This document shows, in pieces, positions 38,371-47,937 of a stretch of 64,000 nt of DNA (within the stretch, counting starts at the first letter, position 1; the number at the start of each line of letters is the position of its first letter). The DNA comes from Ruegeria sp. THAF57 (lineage in GTDB: Bacteria; Pseudomonadota; Alphaproteobacteria; Rhodobacterales; Rhodobacteraceae). Below the pieces are notes generated by a model. That model was not told where the DNA came from. It worked only from the letters and a program-made list of their open reading frames with translations, and searched no databases. Both the position numbers and the translations under genes were made by a program. The stretch is from positions 348,574-412,573 of the forward strand of contig NZ_CAIWNQ010000004.1 in NCBI RefSeq assembly GCF_903914075.1, given 5' to 3'.

Positions 38371-38402
38371 TTAAGGTGGGGCTTCAGCGCCCGTTTTCAA
38401 CC
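38371..38402 (-). promoter_or_regulatory. possible RpoH-type heat-shock promoter of lon
   Basis: On the minus strand GTTGAAAA (38401-38394) precedes CCCCACCTTAA (38381-38371); the gap from GTTG to CCCACCT is 17 bases. This fits the CTTG-N17-CyTATnT style of alphaproteobacterial sigma-32 promoters imperfectly, about 75 bases before the lon start. Confidence 0.4.
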
Positions 38403-38506
38403 TCACCGTCATTTGTCTCAATCAGAATGACCTGAGGTTTTTCGGACTGCAAGGCGTCGCGCTAATATATCCACGGATTTTACCACATGAATGCGGTTCC
38501 GCGTTA

Positions 38507-39637
38507 TTAAATCGGCTCGATATCGCCCTGCGCGCGCTGCGCGTGGAATTCGGACTGCCAGGCCTGAAATGTTCCCGCCGCGATAGCGTCACGCATGCCC
38601 TGCATGATTTCCTGAAAATAGTGCAGGTTATGCCAGGTCAACAGCATTCCTGAAATCATCTCATTCGACCGGAACACGTGGTGAAGATATGCACGGGAAT
38701 AGTTTGAGCAGGCCGGGCACGCGCAATTCTCGTCCAACGGACGTGGATCATCCGCATGACGCGCATTCTTAATGTTTACAACGCCATAGCGCGTGAACAC
38801 CTGCCCCGTGCGCCCTGACCGAGATGGAAGTACACAGTCCATCATATCAATCCCACGTGCCACGGCCCCTACGATATCGTCGGGCTTTCCGACACCCATA
38901 AGATACCGAGGTTTATCAGCCGGCAGCATATCGGGGGCGAAGTCCAGCACGTCGAACATGGCCTCTTGGCCTTCCCCAACGGCCAATCCACCGACCGCAT
39001 AGCCTTCGAATCCGATTTCTTTCAACGCGTCCGCCGATTCTTCGCGAAAGTCCTGTTCCAGCCCCCCTTGCTGGATGCCGAACAATGCATGACCGGGACG
39101 GTCGCCAAAAGCCTCGCGCGACCGCTCGGCCCAACGCATCGACAGGCGCATGGACTCGGCGATCCGATCGCGGTCAGCAGGCAGCGCCGGACATTCATCG
39201 AAACACATGACGATGTCAGACCCTAGCAGCCGCTGAATTTCCATCGACCTTTCGGGCGTCAGCTCATGTTTTGACCCGTCGATATGAGATTTGAAGGTCA
39301 CACCCTTTTCAGTCAGCTTACGGAGGCCCGCCAGCGACATGACCTGAAACCCACCCGAATCCGTCAGAATGGGACGTTCCCAATTCATGAACTTGTGCAG
39401 GCCACCCAGCCGATCAATACGCTCGGCTGTTGGGCGAAGCATCAGGTGATAGGTGTTGCCCAGCAATATATCCGCACCGGTCGCACGCACGCTTTCCGGC
39501 ATCATCGCCTTAACGGTGGCCGCAGTGCCAACAGGCATAAAGGCGGGTGTACGTACGTCGCCACGCTGCGTGTTTATGACGCCCGTTCTGGCCTTGCCAT
39601 CGGTGGCCTTTAGCTCGAATGAAAACCGCTCGGTCAT
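38507..39637 (-). CDS. tgt: tRNA-guanine transglycosylase (queuine tRNA-ribosyltransferase)
   Basis: Exchanges guanine-34 for preQ1 in tRNAs with GUN anticodons. The adjacent tRNA-Asp(GTC) array belongs to that substrate class, which may be chance. 376 residues; [12 protein letters not shown] carries the acid Asp93, [15 protein letters not shown] the nucleophile Asp near 268, and the zinc site is [16 protein letters not shown] near 308. No other queuosine gene is nearby. Confidence 0.96.
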   Translation of the reverse strand: MTERFSFELKATDGKARTGVINTQRGDVRTPAFMPVGTAATVKAMMPESVRATGADILLGNTYHLMLRPTAERIDRLGGLHKFMNWERPILTDSGGFQVMSLAGLRKLTEKGVTFKSHIDGSKHELTPERSMEIQRLLGSDIVMCFDECPALPADRDRIAESMRLSMRWAERSREAFGDRPGHALFGIQQGGLEQDFREESADALKEIGFEGYAVGGLAVGEGQEAMFDVLDFAPDMLPADKPRYLMGVGKPDDIVGAVARGIDMMDCVLPSRSGRTGQVFTRYGVVNIKNARHADDPRPLDENCACPACSNYSRAYLHHVFRSNEMISGMLLTWHNLHYFQEIMQGMRDAIAAGTFQAWQSEFHAQRAQGDIEPI

Positions 39638-39940
39638 TGGGTCGCTCTTTGGGTCGCTGAACCGGGCAGCATTTGCCTGATCTGAGGCTGTATTGCAACC
39701 CGTCGAGAATTAGATGCGCAAATTCCAGAGGCTATACGCCAGATGTGGGGTCGCCTCCGTACATGTACCTCAACCCTTCCCCACTTTTTCAGGATGCAAA
39801 GCAGCCACATTCCCAAAAATCCGGCACACGGCGTTACGGTCAAAGATATGCAATTATGCGCATTCCCTTCATACCTGAGTTGAAATAGTGCGATTCAATC
39901 CCCAAATGTATACCATCGTACACAATAATAGAGGACAGAT
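39638..39940. other. 303-base divergent spacer between tgt and the SPFH gene
   Basis: No reading frame with a ribosome site, no hairpin with a T run, and no convincing promoter pair. It should contain start signals for both flanking genes. Confidence 0.5.
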
Positions 39941-40831
39941 ATGACCGAAGACCAAATTTTTGGATTGCTTTCATCAAACATAATCTACTTGCTTGCGGCG
40001 GTTCTGGTTGTCGTCGTTATTTTCAAAGGCATTAAAATCGTACCTCAATCCGAAAAATACGTGGTTGAACGGTTTGGACGCCTGCATTCAGTCCTTGGCC
40101 CCGGGATCAATTTTATCGTTCCGTTTCTTGATGTTGCGCGCCACAAGATATCCATTCTGGAACGCCAACTTCCCAATGCTACCCAAGACGCCATTACGAA
40201 GGACAACGTGCTGGTGCAAATCGACACCTCGGTATTTTATCGCATTCTGGAACCGGAAAAGACGGTTTACCGTATCCGCGACGTAGACGGTGCGATTGCC
40301 ACGACTGTGGCCGGGATCGTTCGGGCCGAGATCGGTAAAATGGATCTGGACGAGGTACAGTCGAACCGTGCGCAGTTGATCACCCGCATTCAGGAAAGCG
40401 TTGAAACCGCTGTGGATGATTGGGGAATCGAAGTGACTCGGGCCGAGATTCTGGACGTGAACCTGGATCAGGCTACCCGCGACGCGATGTTACAGCAGTT
40501 GAACGCAGAACGTGCTCGCCGTGCGCAGGTTACCGAGGCCGAAGGTCAGAAACGCTCGGTCGAGCTTCAGGCGGATGCGGAACTTTATGCGGCCGAACAG
40601 ACTGCCAAGGCGCGCCGTATTCAGGCCGAGGCAGAAGCCTATGCCACCGGCGTTGTCGCCAAGGCCATTCAGGACAATGGCATCGAAGCCGCCCAGTATC
40701 AGGTTGCGTTGAAACAGGTTGAAGCCCTGAATGCGCTGGGGAACGGAACCGGTTCGCAAACGATTGTTGTGCCCGCCAACGCACTTGAAGCATTCGGCGA
40801 TGCGTTCAAAATGCTGAAAGGAGCAAAGTGA
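39941..40831 (+). CDS. SPFH/band-7 membrane protein, QmcA/stomatin-like
   Basis: 296 residues. One N-terminal membrane helix (LLAAVLVVVVIFKGI, near 17-31), then the SPFH domain starting VPQSEKYVVERFGR with YRIRDVDGAIATTVAGIVRAEIGKM, and an Ala/Glu-rich coiled coil (AERARRAQVTEAEGQKRSVELQADAEL, about 188-245). Such proteins form membrane-bound oligomers that regulate proteases. The NfeD-like gene overlaps its stop, the usual pairing. AGAGGACAG precedes the ATG. Confidence 0.92.
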   Translation: MTEDQIFGLLSSNIIYLLAAVLVVVVIFKGIKIVPQSEKYVVERFGRLHSVLGPGINFIVPFLDVARHKISILERQLPNATQDAITKDNVLVQIDTSVFYRILEPEKTVYRIRDVDGAIATTVAGIVRAEIGKMDLDEVQSNRAQLITRIQESVETAVDDWGIEVTRAEILDVNLDQATRDAMLQQLNAERARRAQVTEAEGQKRSVELQADAELYAAEQTAKARRIQAEAEAYATGVVAKAIQDNGIEAAQYQVALKQVEALNALGNGTGSQTIVVPANALEAFGDAFKMLKGAK

Positions 40832-41112
40832 TGGCCGACCCGTTTTGGCTGACATGGTGGATCTGGCTTGCCGGGGCGTTAGCCCTCGGCATCCTAGAGA
40901 TCGTCTTGCCTGGGTTCATCTTTCTTGGCTTTGCGATCGGTGCCGCAATTACGGGTATCTTGCTGGTAATTCCCGGCTTCGCCCCGTCGCTGTCGATTTT
41001 GCTGCTGATCTTTGCGGTGTTGTCATTGGTTTCTTGGCTTGTATTGCGGCGCATGTATTCATTGCCCCACGGACAGGTGAAAACCTTCAACCACGACATC
41101 AACGAAAAATAA
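40831..41112 (+). CDS. NfeD-like short membrane protein
   Basis: 93 residues from the ATG at 40831, seven bases after AGGAG and overlapping the SPFH stop (TGATG). Two or three membrane helices (WWIWLAGALALGILEIVLPGFIFLGFAIGAAITG...LSILLLIFAVLSLVSWLVL) followed by a short cytoplasmic tail. It lacks the full C-terminal OB-fold of longer NfeD proteins, matching the short NfeD type that partners SPFH proteins. Confidence 0.88.
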   Translation: MADPFWLTWWIWLAGALALGILEIVLPGFIFLGFAIGAAITGILLVIPGFAPSLSILLLIFAVLSLVSWLVLRRMYSLPHGQVKTFNHDINEK

Positions 41113-41202
41113 CGCTGGCGCCCTTTTTGGCGCCACACCCCCACTGGACGCTGCCTGTGGCTTTCCCTATATAATTTCTCAGGAAACAGACCCGAGGCAA
41201 AA

Positions 41203-41565
41203 ATGACTCATCCGAGTGAACAGTTTGAAGGAACCCCGCTGATCGCGCCTTCAACCATCGAGCACCCCCTGTACGATGCAGTGGTCGAAGCTTGCCGGAC
41301 GGTTTATGACCCTGAAATTCCTGTAAATATCTACGATCTAGGCCTGATTTATACAATCGACATCACCGGCGATAATTCGGTCAAGGTCATCATGACACTG
41401 ACGGCTCCGGGTTGCCCTGTTGCCGGTGAAATGCCCGGCTGGATCGTTGAGGCTGTTGAGCCCGTTGCTGGCGTCAAAGAGGTCGACGTCGAACTGACGT
41501 GGGAGCCGCCCTGGGGCATGGAAATGATGTCCGACGAGGCGCGACTTGAGCTGGGTTTCATGTAA
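41203..41565 (+). CDS. sufT: SufT-like iron-sulfur assembly factor (MIP18/DUF59)
   Basis: 120 residues of the MIP18 family, an accessory factor for iron-sulfur cluster maturation. DPEIPVNIYDLGLIY (near 41-55), the conserved Cys in LTAPGCPVAGEMP (near 71), and the C-terminal VELTWEPPWGMEMMSDEARLELG, typical of SufT. GAGG precedes the start. An IscA-type carrier gene lies about 580 bases downstream, so the two may work on the same targets, although a minus-strand gene separates them. Confidence 0.87.
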   Translation: MTHPSEQFEGTPLIAPSTIEHPLYDAVVEACRTVYDPEIPVNIYDLGLIYTIDITGDNSVKVIMTLTAPGCPVAGEMPGWIVEAVEPVAGVKEVDVELTWEPPWGMEMMSDEARLELGFM

Positions 41566-41622
41566 ACCCAGTGATTACAAAGGCCTAAACTGACTTGGGC
41601 GACGGGGCCGATATCCCGCCGA

Positions 41623-41955
41623 TCACTGAATGTTGCAAGTGGTCTTTATCTCGTCGGCGCGCTGGTCCAACTGTTTGACGTAATCGCCTGACAACATTGT
41701 AAGTCTTTTCTTTTCGGTCCCAGTAACTAGCCCCAGTAATGCGCCTGCGGGGGTGATCGCAATCGCGCTCTCAACTTGCTGATCCTGCGCGTGTTTCTTT
41801 TCTGCGGCAATTGCGCGAAGATCACCTTCGGCGGTTGCGCAGTTTACAGGGTGACGAGCTGCCTCATCCGCCATCGACATGCCCGAAACGGCTAGAATTG
41901 CTGTGGTTGCGGACAAAACAAGCAATCCGCGCTGCGTCTTCGTAAATCGACTGTT
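41623..41955 (-). CDS. small exported protein of unknown function
   Basis: 110 residues from the ATG at 41955; an in-frame TTG start at 41988 is less likely. The signal peptide (LLVLSATTAILAVSGMSMA) is followed by a mature part with two cysteines (NCATAEGDLR and a terminal TCNIQ), suggesting a disulfide, and a small hydrophobic stretch ITPAGALLGLVTG. I do not recognise the family. Not a lipoprotein. Confidence 0.6.
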   Translation of the reverse strand, partial: NSRFTKTQRGLLVLSATTAILAVSGMSMADEAARHPVNCATAEGDLRAIAAEKKHAQDQQVESAIAITPAGALLGLVTGTEKKRLTMLSGDYVKQLDQRADEIKTTCNIQ

Positions 41956-42147
41956 CATAAGATTGTGCCCTCTGAATTCTCTGCTCAAACACGGCTCAGG
42001 CTAAAACCATCATGTTGCCAAAAGCAAATGAATAGAGGCCCATTTCGCAAACTTGACTCGAAAAGTTAAGTAAGCAGGGCTGCTATGACTTGAGACTGCG
42101 TCGAGTCAGCATTAAATTGAAACCAACCTGTGAAAACGGAGATCAAC

Positions 42148-42513
42148 ATGTTCGGCATTCCCGGCAAAAACGCCGTGACGATGACGCCTAAAGCTGCTGC
42201 GCAGATTGCCCGCCTGATGGATACTGGCGGACATGCCGGTTTGCGTATTGGCGTAAAGAAAGGCGGTTGTGCGGGCATGGAGTACACGATGGACTATGTC
42301 GACGAAGCCGATGTCAATGACGAGGTCGTTGAACAGGACGGTGCGCGGGTCATGATCGCGCCGATGGCCCAGATGTTCCTGTTCGGAACCGAGATTGACT
42401 ATGAAGTGTCGCTGTTGGAATCCGGTTTCAAGTTCCGCAACCCCAACGTTGTCGATGCCTGCGGTTGCGGTGAATCCATTAAGTTCGACGAATCCCTGTC
42501 AACACAGCCTTAA
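42148..42513 (+). CDS. HesB/IscA-type iron-sulfur carrier protein
   Basis: 121 residues from the ATG at 42148, seven bases after GGAG. A-type carrier with the three conserved cysteines: GGCAGMEY near 39 and ACGCGES near 105-107. A-type proteins accept clusters from the SUF machinery and pass them to apo-targets. Whether it is the SufA, IscA or ErpA equivalent cannot be told. Its stop overlaps the stop of the convergent oxygenase gene by four bases. Confidence 0.92.
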   Translation: MFGIPGKNAVTMTPKAAAQIARLMDTGGHAGLRIGVKKGGCAGMEYTMDYVDEADVNDEVVEQDGARVMIAPMAQMFLFGTEIDYEVSLLESGFKFRNPNVVDACGCGESIKFDESLSTQP

Positions 42514-43424
42514 GACGCCGTCTTTAGGTGGATGTATGTTTCATTGAACCGACGGGTGAGGTGTTCTCCGGCGGAAATCATCTGATCTGAGTCAGGTGGC
42601 GCGACATTGGTGTCATAGGACGGATTGAAAAACAACGGAATTGAAAGCCGCTCTTCCGCGCCTCCGACAACCCTGTGCATCGTTGCTTTAACCTGCCCTT
42701 CGGTCCAGAACTCCAACATTTCCCCGAAATTGATAATAAAGGTGCCCGGTTCAGCACGCACCTCTGCCCAGTTACCATCCGGCAACTGCGCCTCAAGACC
42801 CGGCGTACCATCCGTGGCCAATAAGGTCAGGCAGCCATAGTCCGTATGTGCGCCTATACCGAAATCCAGCGCGCCTGCCCACGCGGGGCGTTGTGGGTAG
42901 AAATTGCCCCTTAGCAGAGCCATGGGTGTATCAAAAGCCGCATCAAAGCTATTCGCGTCCCGGCCCAAAGCGGCAGCAATAGCGCGCAGGATACGCAGCG
43001 CAACAGCACAGGCATCGTCATAATAATCTTGGATCGTGTCCCGAAACCCGGACGGCGATTGGGGCCACAGGTTCGGGGCATAGACACTCAGTCCCCGGCT
43101 CGCATAGGGATCACCAACCGCCAGTTCATAGCCGCAATCAAACACCTCTTTAAAGTCAGGGTTTGCGCTGGGGTCAACCTGCTCGGATCTGGATGCACCC
43201 CAGCCCCGGTTTGCGCCGGTCTTAGCCATGTCAACGCGCCTTTTCTCGGCTTCCGACAGATGAAAGAACGCGCGGTATTCCGACAGCACTCTCTCGACGC
43301 GGGCTTTGTCCAAACCCGTGTTGGACACACACAGAAGGCCGACATCCTTGACGGCGCGCTGCAGCCGGGCCAACTCGGCTTCGTTGCGGGTGTCCAGTTT
43401 CTCCAAATCCAGAGTGTCGATCAT
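42510..43424 (-). CDS. 2-oxoglutarate/Fe(II) oxygenase, isopenicillin N synthase family
   Basis: 304 residues from the ATG at 43424 (GAGG upstream); the frame extends upstream to 43676 but lacks a start signal there. The N-terminal DIOX_N region (LARLQRAVKDVGLLCVSN...YRAFFHLSEAEKRRVDM) and the iron triad HTDYGCLTLL (His-x-Asp) with distal His in KATMHRVVGG are present; the RLSIPLFFNPS segment binds the co-substrate. Substrate unknown. Divergent from tpiA. Confidence 0.87.
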   Translation of the reverse strand: MIDTLDLEKLDTRNEAELARLQRAVKDVGLLCVSNTGLDKARVERVLSEYRAFFHLSEAEKRRVDMAKTGANRGWGASRSEQVDPSANPDFKEVFDCGYELAVGDPYASRGLSVYAPNLWPQSPSGFRDTIQDYYDDACAVALRILRAIAAALGRDANSFDAAFDTPMALLRGNFYPQRPAWAGALDFGIGAHTDYGCLTLLATDGTPGLEAQLPDGNWAEVRAEPGTFIINFGEMLEFWTEGQVKATMHRVVGGAEERLSIPLFFNPSYDTNVAPPDSDQMISAGEHLTRRFNETYIHLKTAS

Positions 43425-43546
43425 ATCTGCCTCGTTCTTTTGCGGGATTTCTGTCGATTTCGCCGCTGGTCTGCAACCAGAATTGTCACGCCCTGCCCTG
43501 GGTGTTATCCGAGTGGCCAACAACAGATCATGTGGGAGTACGTAAG

Positions 43547-44296
43547 ATGCGGCGCAAGCTGGCGGCAGGTAATTGGAAAATGAACGGAACGTCATCTGCT
43601 TTGGGGGAACTGACCTCACTCGCGAATGCGTACCCTGCCCCGTCGATTGAAGTTCTGATTTGCCCGCCTGCCACATTGCTCCATCGAGCTGCCGAAACGG
43701 TGCAATCCACCGATATCGAAGTTGGAGGGCAGGATTGCCACGCCAACGGGTCTGGCGCGCATACCGGTGATATCAGCGCCGAGATGTTAGTGGACGCCGG
43801 GGCCACGGCCGTTATCCTGGGTCATTCCGAACGGCGCGAAGATCATGATGAACAAAACGAAGACGTCCGCGCCAAGGCTCGCGCTGCCATGGACGCAGGT
43901 CTAAAGGCAATTATTTGCGTTGGAGAAAGCCTTGAACAGCGCGAAGCTGCTAATACGCTGGATATCATCGGTGGACAGATGTCGGGGTCGATTCCCGATC
44001 TATCCACGGGCGAGAACCTGATCGTCGCATATGAACCCATCTGGGCCATCGGCACCGGCAAAGTGCCGACCCTAGACGAAATTGGTGAGGTTCACGACTT
44101 TATCCGCGCCCGTCTGGAACGGCGATTTGGCGAGGGCGTGGGCCGCTCGGTCCGGCTGTTGTATGGCGGGTCGGTCAAGCCGGGTAATGCCGCCGAGATT
44201 TTTGCCGTGTCCAACGTGGATGGGGCTTTGGTCGGCGGGGCCAGCCTCAAGGCGCAAGATTTCGCCGGGATCATCGACGCGCTGCAAAACGCCTGA
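43547..44296 (+). CDS. tpiA: triosephosphate isomerase
   Basis: Interconverts DHAP and GAP. 249 residues from the ATG at 43547, eight bases after GGGAG. GNWKMNG holds the catalytic Lys, GHSERR the catalytic His (near 93), and YEPIWAIGTGK the catalytic Glu (near 164), followed by LYGGSVKPGN. Standard length. Convergent with the SMR exporter gene, 3 bases apart. Confidence 0.97.
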   Translation: MRRKLAAGNWKMNGTSSALGELTSLANAYPAPSIEVLICPPATLLHRAAETVQSTDIEVGGQDCHANGSGAHTGDISAEMLVDAGATAVILGHSERREDHDEQNEDVRAKARAAMDAGLKAIICVGESLEQREAANTLDIIGGQMSGSIPDLSTGENLIVAYEPIWAIGTGKVPTLDEIGEVHDFIRARLERRFGEGVGRSVRLLYGGSVKPGNAAEIFAVSNVDGALVGGASLKAQDFAGIIDALQNA

Positions 44297-44299
44297 GCC

Positions 44300-44611
44300 T
44301 CAGGCCAGCTTCATCATCACCAAACCGGCCACGATCAAGGCCGCTGCAACAAGGCGCGGGGCTGTCAGAGCCTCGCCCAGAAACATTACCCCGACCATAA
44401 AAGCGCCAACCGCACCGATCCCGGTCCAGATTGTGTAGGCCGTTCCCAGCGGTAGGTCGCGCATCGCCAGCGCCAACAGGCCAAACGATCCGATCATTGA
44501 AACACCCATCAGGGCCGTCGGCCAAAGCCGCGTAAAGCCCGCCGATTGCTTCATCGCAACCGCCCAGACGATTTCCAAAAGACCGGCAAGTAAGAGAAAA
44601 ATCCAAGGCAT
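44300..44611 (-). CDS. small multidrug resistance family exporter (SugE/Gdx-like)
   Basis: 103 residues, four membrane helices. The conserved membrane Glu is in LLAGLLEIVWAVAMK (near 13), and the WTGIGAVGAFMVGVMFLGE segment resembles SugE/Gdx members, many of which export guanidinium. No guanidine riboswitch-like structure is evident in the 155-base upstream region. A quaternary-ammonium exporter is the alternative. Confidence 0.85.
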   Translation of the reverse strand: MPWIFLLLAGLLEIVWAVAMKQSAGFTRLWPTALMGVSMIGSFGLLALAMRDLPLGTAYTIWTGIGAVGAFMVGVMFLGEALTAPRLVAAALIVAGLVMMKLA

Positions 44612-44720
44612 TGAGGCACCTCATGTCCGTTCGGGTCGTCCCGAATGATTGACCATAATGGTGAGGTCGTCCTCTGCCCTCAAGATGGGCATGGCGAATA
44701 TGTCATCAAGAGGGGCAGAA

Positions 44721-44753
44721 AAGAAAAAGCCGGACCATAGTGGCCCGGCTTTT
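44721..44753 (-). terminator. intrinsic terminator of the dctPQM operon
   Basis: On the minus strand, AAAGCCGGGCCA-CTA-TGGTCCGGCTTT followed by TTCTT, 15 bases after the dctM stop. Confidence 0.85.
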
Positions 44754-44766
44754 GTGCCGCGTTCGG

Positions 44767-46143
44767 CTAGTTCGTTATGATCTCTGGCCCCATGAAGGTG
44801 TTGGGCAAGAAGGTCGATATCCATGGGATATATGTGACCATGATCAGGAAGACGAACAAAACCGCCAGGAAGGGCAGCGCCGCCTTCACGACACTCATCA
44901 TCGGCATTCCGGCGACGCCCGAGGTCACGAACAGGTTCAGCCCAACCGGAGGGGTGATCATCCCGATCTCCATGTTGACCACCATGATGATGCCCAGATG
45001 GATCGGGTCGATGCCCAGCTCGATAGCAATCGGAAACACCAAGGGTGCAACGATGACCAACAGGCCCGAGGGCTCCATAAACTGACCGCCAATCAGCAGG
45101 ATCACGTTGACCACGATCAGGAAGGTTACCGGACCCAGACCCGCCGACAGCATCGCGCTGGCGATATGTTGCGGTACCTGCTCGTCGGTCAGCACATGTT
45201 TCAGGATCAGCGCGTTGGCGATCACGAACAGCAGCGTGACGGTCAGCTTCCCAGCCTCGAACAGCGTGTGCTTGGTGTCGGGGTGGATGAACGCCGTAAT
45301 CAGCGCATAGGGCTTTTTGATCAGCGGCAGGTTGGGTTGCCCCTCTTCCGTACTCAGGGGGCCCATGTCTTTGTAGACAAAGCTGGCGATCAGGAACGCA
45401 TAGACGGCGGCCACGGCTGCGGCCTCGGTCGGGGTGAAGATACCGCCGTAGATACCACCCAGAATGATAACGATCAGGAACAGGCCCCACCCGGCCTCAC
45501 GGGCCGAGGCAAAGATCTCCCCCCACCCTTTCCAGTCACCTTTGGGCAGGTTTTTGACCTTAGCCATCACGTAGATGGTAATCATCAGCATCAGACCGGC
45601 CATCAGGCCCGGAATAACACCGGCTAGGAACATGCGCCCGACCGAAACCTCGACCGCAGCCGCATAGACCACCATCACAATCGAGGGCGGGATCAGGATG
45701 CCCAGAGTACCGGCGTTACAGATCACACCGGCGGCGAATTCTTTGGAATAGCCAACCTGACGCATCCCTGCGATCACGATCGAACCGATGGCGACCACAG
45801 TCGCCGGGGAAGACCCCGACAAAGCGGCAAACAACATGCAGGCAAACACACCCGCAATCGCCAGTCCGCCCGGCAGATGCCCCACACAGGCAATCGAGAA
45901 CCGGATGATCCGACGCGCCACCCCGCCCGTCGTCATGAAGGACGACGCGAGGATAAAGAACGGGATCGCCAGCAGGGTAAAATGCCCCTCGAACGCTTCG
46001 AACAGGGTGCCCGCGACCGAGGCCAGCGAACTATCAGAATAGATCAGCAGGAACAGTGTCGAGCTGAGGCCAAGCGCCACCGCAATCGGAACACCGATCA
46101 GCAGCAGACCGATGACCATTGAGAATAGAAGAACGACGTCCAT
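44767..46143 (-). CDS. dctM: TRAP transporter large permease DctM
   Basis: Sodium-coupled uptake of C4-dicarboxylates or related acids; inner-membrane transport subunit. 458 residues with about eleven membrane helices, beginning VVLLFSMVIGLLLIGVPIAVALGLSS, with the family segment GILIPPSIVMVVYAAAVEVSVGRMFLAGVIPG and a C-terminal repeat GMITPPVGLNLFVTSGVAGMPM. The start overlaps the DctQ stop by one base. Last gene of dctPQM. Confidence 0.95.
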   Translation of the reverse strand: MDVVLLFSMVIGLLLIGVPIAVALGLSSTLFLLIYSDSSLASVAGTLFEAFEGHFTLLAIPFFILASSFMTTGGVARRIIRFSIACVGHLPGGLAIAGVFACMLFAALSGSSPATVVAIGSIVIAGMRQVGYSKEFAAGVICNAGTLGILIPPSIVMVVYAAAVEVSVGRMFLAGVIPGLMAGLMLMITIYVMAKVKNLPKGDWKGWGEIFASAREAGWGLFLIVIILGGIYGGIFTPTEAAAVAAVYAFLIASFVYKDMGPLSTEEGQPNLPLIKKPYALITAFIHPDTKHTLFEAGKLTVTLLFVIANALILKHVLTDEQVPQHIASAMLSAGLGPVTFLIVVNVILLIGGQFMEPSGLLVIVAPLVFPIAIELGIDPIHLGIIMVVNMEIGMITPPVGLNLFVTSGVAGMPMMSVVKAALPFLAVLFVFLIMVTYIPWISTFLPNTFMGPEIITN

Positions 46144-46820
46144 TAGTTATGCTCTCCTTGCTGAGCGCGGACTTCTTCAATCTCGTCCTCGACTTCGTGG
46201 CTGGCGACAAGGCGGTCGGTTTCGCCGCGCCAGATTTGTACAGCGACCTGAGAAAACCGGATCACCAGCAGCAGCATAGATACCGGCAAAACCAAATACG
46301 GAATGACTTTCGGGATCTTCTCGTAGCCTTCGCCATAATTGATCAGATCTTCCAGAAAACGCAGCGGTGCGACCATTGGAATGTCGTCGACTTCATAAAA
46401 GCTCTGGCTGCGCGCGCCGGTGTCGAACCCGGTCGGGAACCAACGCCCCGAGGTGGGCGGCAAGTCCGCGAACACAGCCCAATAATCGTATGACCCCTTG
46501 AGCAACAGCAGCGAGAACACCAGACAACAGGCCACCGAAATCAGCGCCAGAATGCGACGCGGCGCAGGGGCCAGCATGTTCAGGATCGCATCGACGCCCA
46601 GATGTGCGTGCTTTTTGACCGCATAGGACGCGCCCAGCAGAACCAGCCAGCCGAACATGAACACTGTCAGCTCAAGCGCCCACAGAATATTGGAATTGAA
46701 AGCAAACCGCGCGATCACATTGGCAAAGGTCACAGCCGTCATCAGGCCAAGCAACACCGCGATCAGGGTTTCCTCGATATGGTCGATCAGCCCGCCTTGG
46801 CCGGGATTCGCACCAGACAT
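46143..46820 (-). CDS. dctQ: TRAP transporter small permease DctQ
   Basis: Small membrane subunit pairing with DctM. 225 residues from the ATG at 46820, preceded by GGGGAC. Four membrane helices (LIAVLLGLMTAVTFANVIARF, LELTVFMFGWLVLLGASYAV, ILALISVACCLVFSLLLL, IPYLVLPVSMLLLVIRFSQV). It has a long loop of about 60 residues between helices 3 and 4, which makes it longer than many DctQ proteins. Translationally linked to dctM. Confidence 0.92.
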   Translation of the reverse strand: MSGANPGQGGLIDHIEETLIAVLLGLMTAVTFANVIARFAFNSNILWALELTVFMFGWLVLLGASYAVKKHAHLGVDAILNMLAPAPRRILALISVACCLVFSLLLLKGSYDYWAVFADLPPTSGRWFPTGFDTGARSQSFYEVDDIPMVAPLRFLEDLINYGEGYEKIPKVIPYLVLPVSMLLLVIRFSQVAVQIWRGETDRLVASHEVEDEIEEVRAQQGEHN

Positions 46821-46935
46821 CTTTCTGTCCCCACATTTTTTTTGTGATGAGAAATCTTGGGGCGGGCACATTATGGCCCGCCCGGGCGACGCGTCGATAA
46901 CTCCCCAGTCCCCCGACGCGTTGCCTGAACCGGAA

Positions 46936-47937
46936 TTAGAACCCGGCGTTGATCGCCTGAGCGGCGTCGATCTTGTCCTGCCCCACGTCGTCAGCGAACT
47001 TGTCCCAGACGGGCTTCATCGCATCGACCCAGGCCTGACGCTGTTCAGGGTTCAGGTCACGGATGATACCACCCGCGTCGGTGATCGAGGCTTTGGCCGC
47101 TTCGTTCACGGCAAAGGCTTCTTTGTTCCGGGTCTCTGTCACTTCGTCCAGAATGGTCAGGAACTGTTCACGCACTTCCGGCTCGAGGCTGTCCAGCCAG
47201 TCGACCGAGGTCACGACCAGATAGTCGATGATGCCGTGGTTGGTCTCGGTGATGCCGTCCTGCACCTCGAAGAACTTCTTGCCGTAGATGTTGGACCAGG
47301 TGTTTTCCTGCCCGTCCACAACGCCCTGTTGCAGCGCGCCGTAGACTTCCGAGAACGCCATTTTCTGCGGGCTGCCACCAATGGCTTCCATCTGCGCTAC
47401 AAGAACGTCCGAGGACTGAACGCGGAACTTCAGACCATCCGCATCCGACGGGTCAACCAGAGGTTTGTTGGCCGACATCTGCTTCATACCATTGTGCCAG
47501 AACGCCAACCCTTGCAGGCCGCGGCGCTGCATACTGTCTTTCATGGCCTGACCGTCTGCCGATGCCTGGAATGCATCGACCGCGTCGATGTTCTTAAACA
47601 TGAACGGCAGGTCAAACAGGCGGAACTGCTTGGTGAATTTCTCGAATTTCGACAGCGACGGAGCGGCCAGTTGCACGTCACCCTGCAGCATCGCTTCCAG
47701 CACTTTGTCGTCATTATAGAGGGTCGAGTTTGGGAACACCTCCATGCACATCACGCCGTTCATCTCATCATTGACACGCTGTTCCAACAGCGAGGCCGCG
47801 ATGCCCTTGGGGTGTTTGTCCGTGTTTGTCACATGAGCGAATTTCACTACGATCTCGCCGTCATCGCAGGCCGCCATACCAGCAGTTGCAGTTACGGTCA
47901 GCGCAACAGCGGTTGCAGCCGTTGTCAGGAATTTCAT
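46936..47937 (-). CDS. dctP: TRAP transporter solute-binding protein DctP
   Basis: Periplasmic receptor for dicarboxylate-type ligands. 333 residues from the ATG at 47937, seven bases after GGAGG. Signal peptide MKFLTTAATAVALTVTATAGMAA, then IVVKFAHVTNTDKHPKGIAA and the ligand-binding Arg segment DGLKFRVQSSDVLVAQMEAIGG. First gene of the operon, downstream of dctBD and of the palindromic sites. Confidence 0.95.
   Translation of the reverse strand: MKFLTTAATAVALTVTATAGMAACDDGEIVVKFAHVTNTDKHPKGIAASLLEQRVNDEMNGVMCMEVFPNSTLYNDDKVLEAMLQGDVQLAAPSLSKFEKFTKQFRLFDLPFMFKNIDAVDAFQASADGQAMKDSMQRRGLQGLAFWHNGMKQMSANKPLVDPSDADGLKFRVQSSDVLVAQMEAIGGSPQKMAFSEVYGALQQGVVDGQENTWSNIYGKKFFEVQDGITETNHGIIDYLVVTSVDWLDSLEPEVREQFLTILDEVTETRNKEAFAVNEAAKASITDAGGIIRDLNPEQRQAWVDAMKPVWDKFADDVGQDKIDAAQAINAGF

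Noticed and set aside
44612..44720. Guanidine riboswitch upstream of the SMR exporter
   Set aside because: No matching conserved loops or terminator structure seen.
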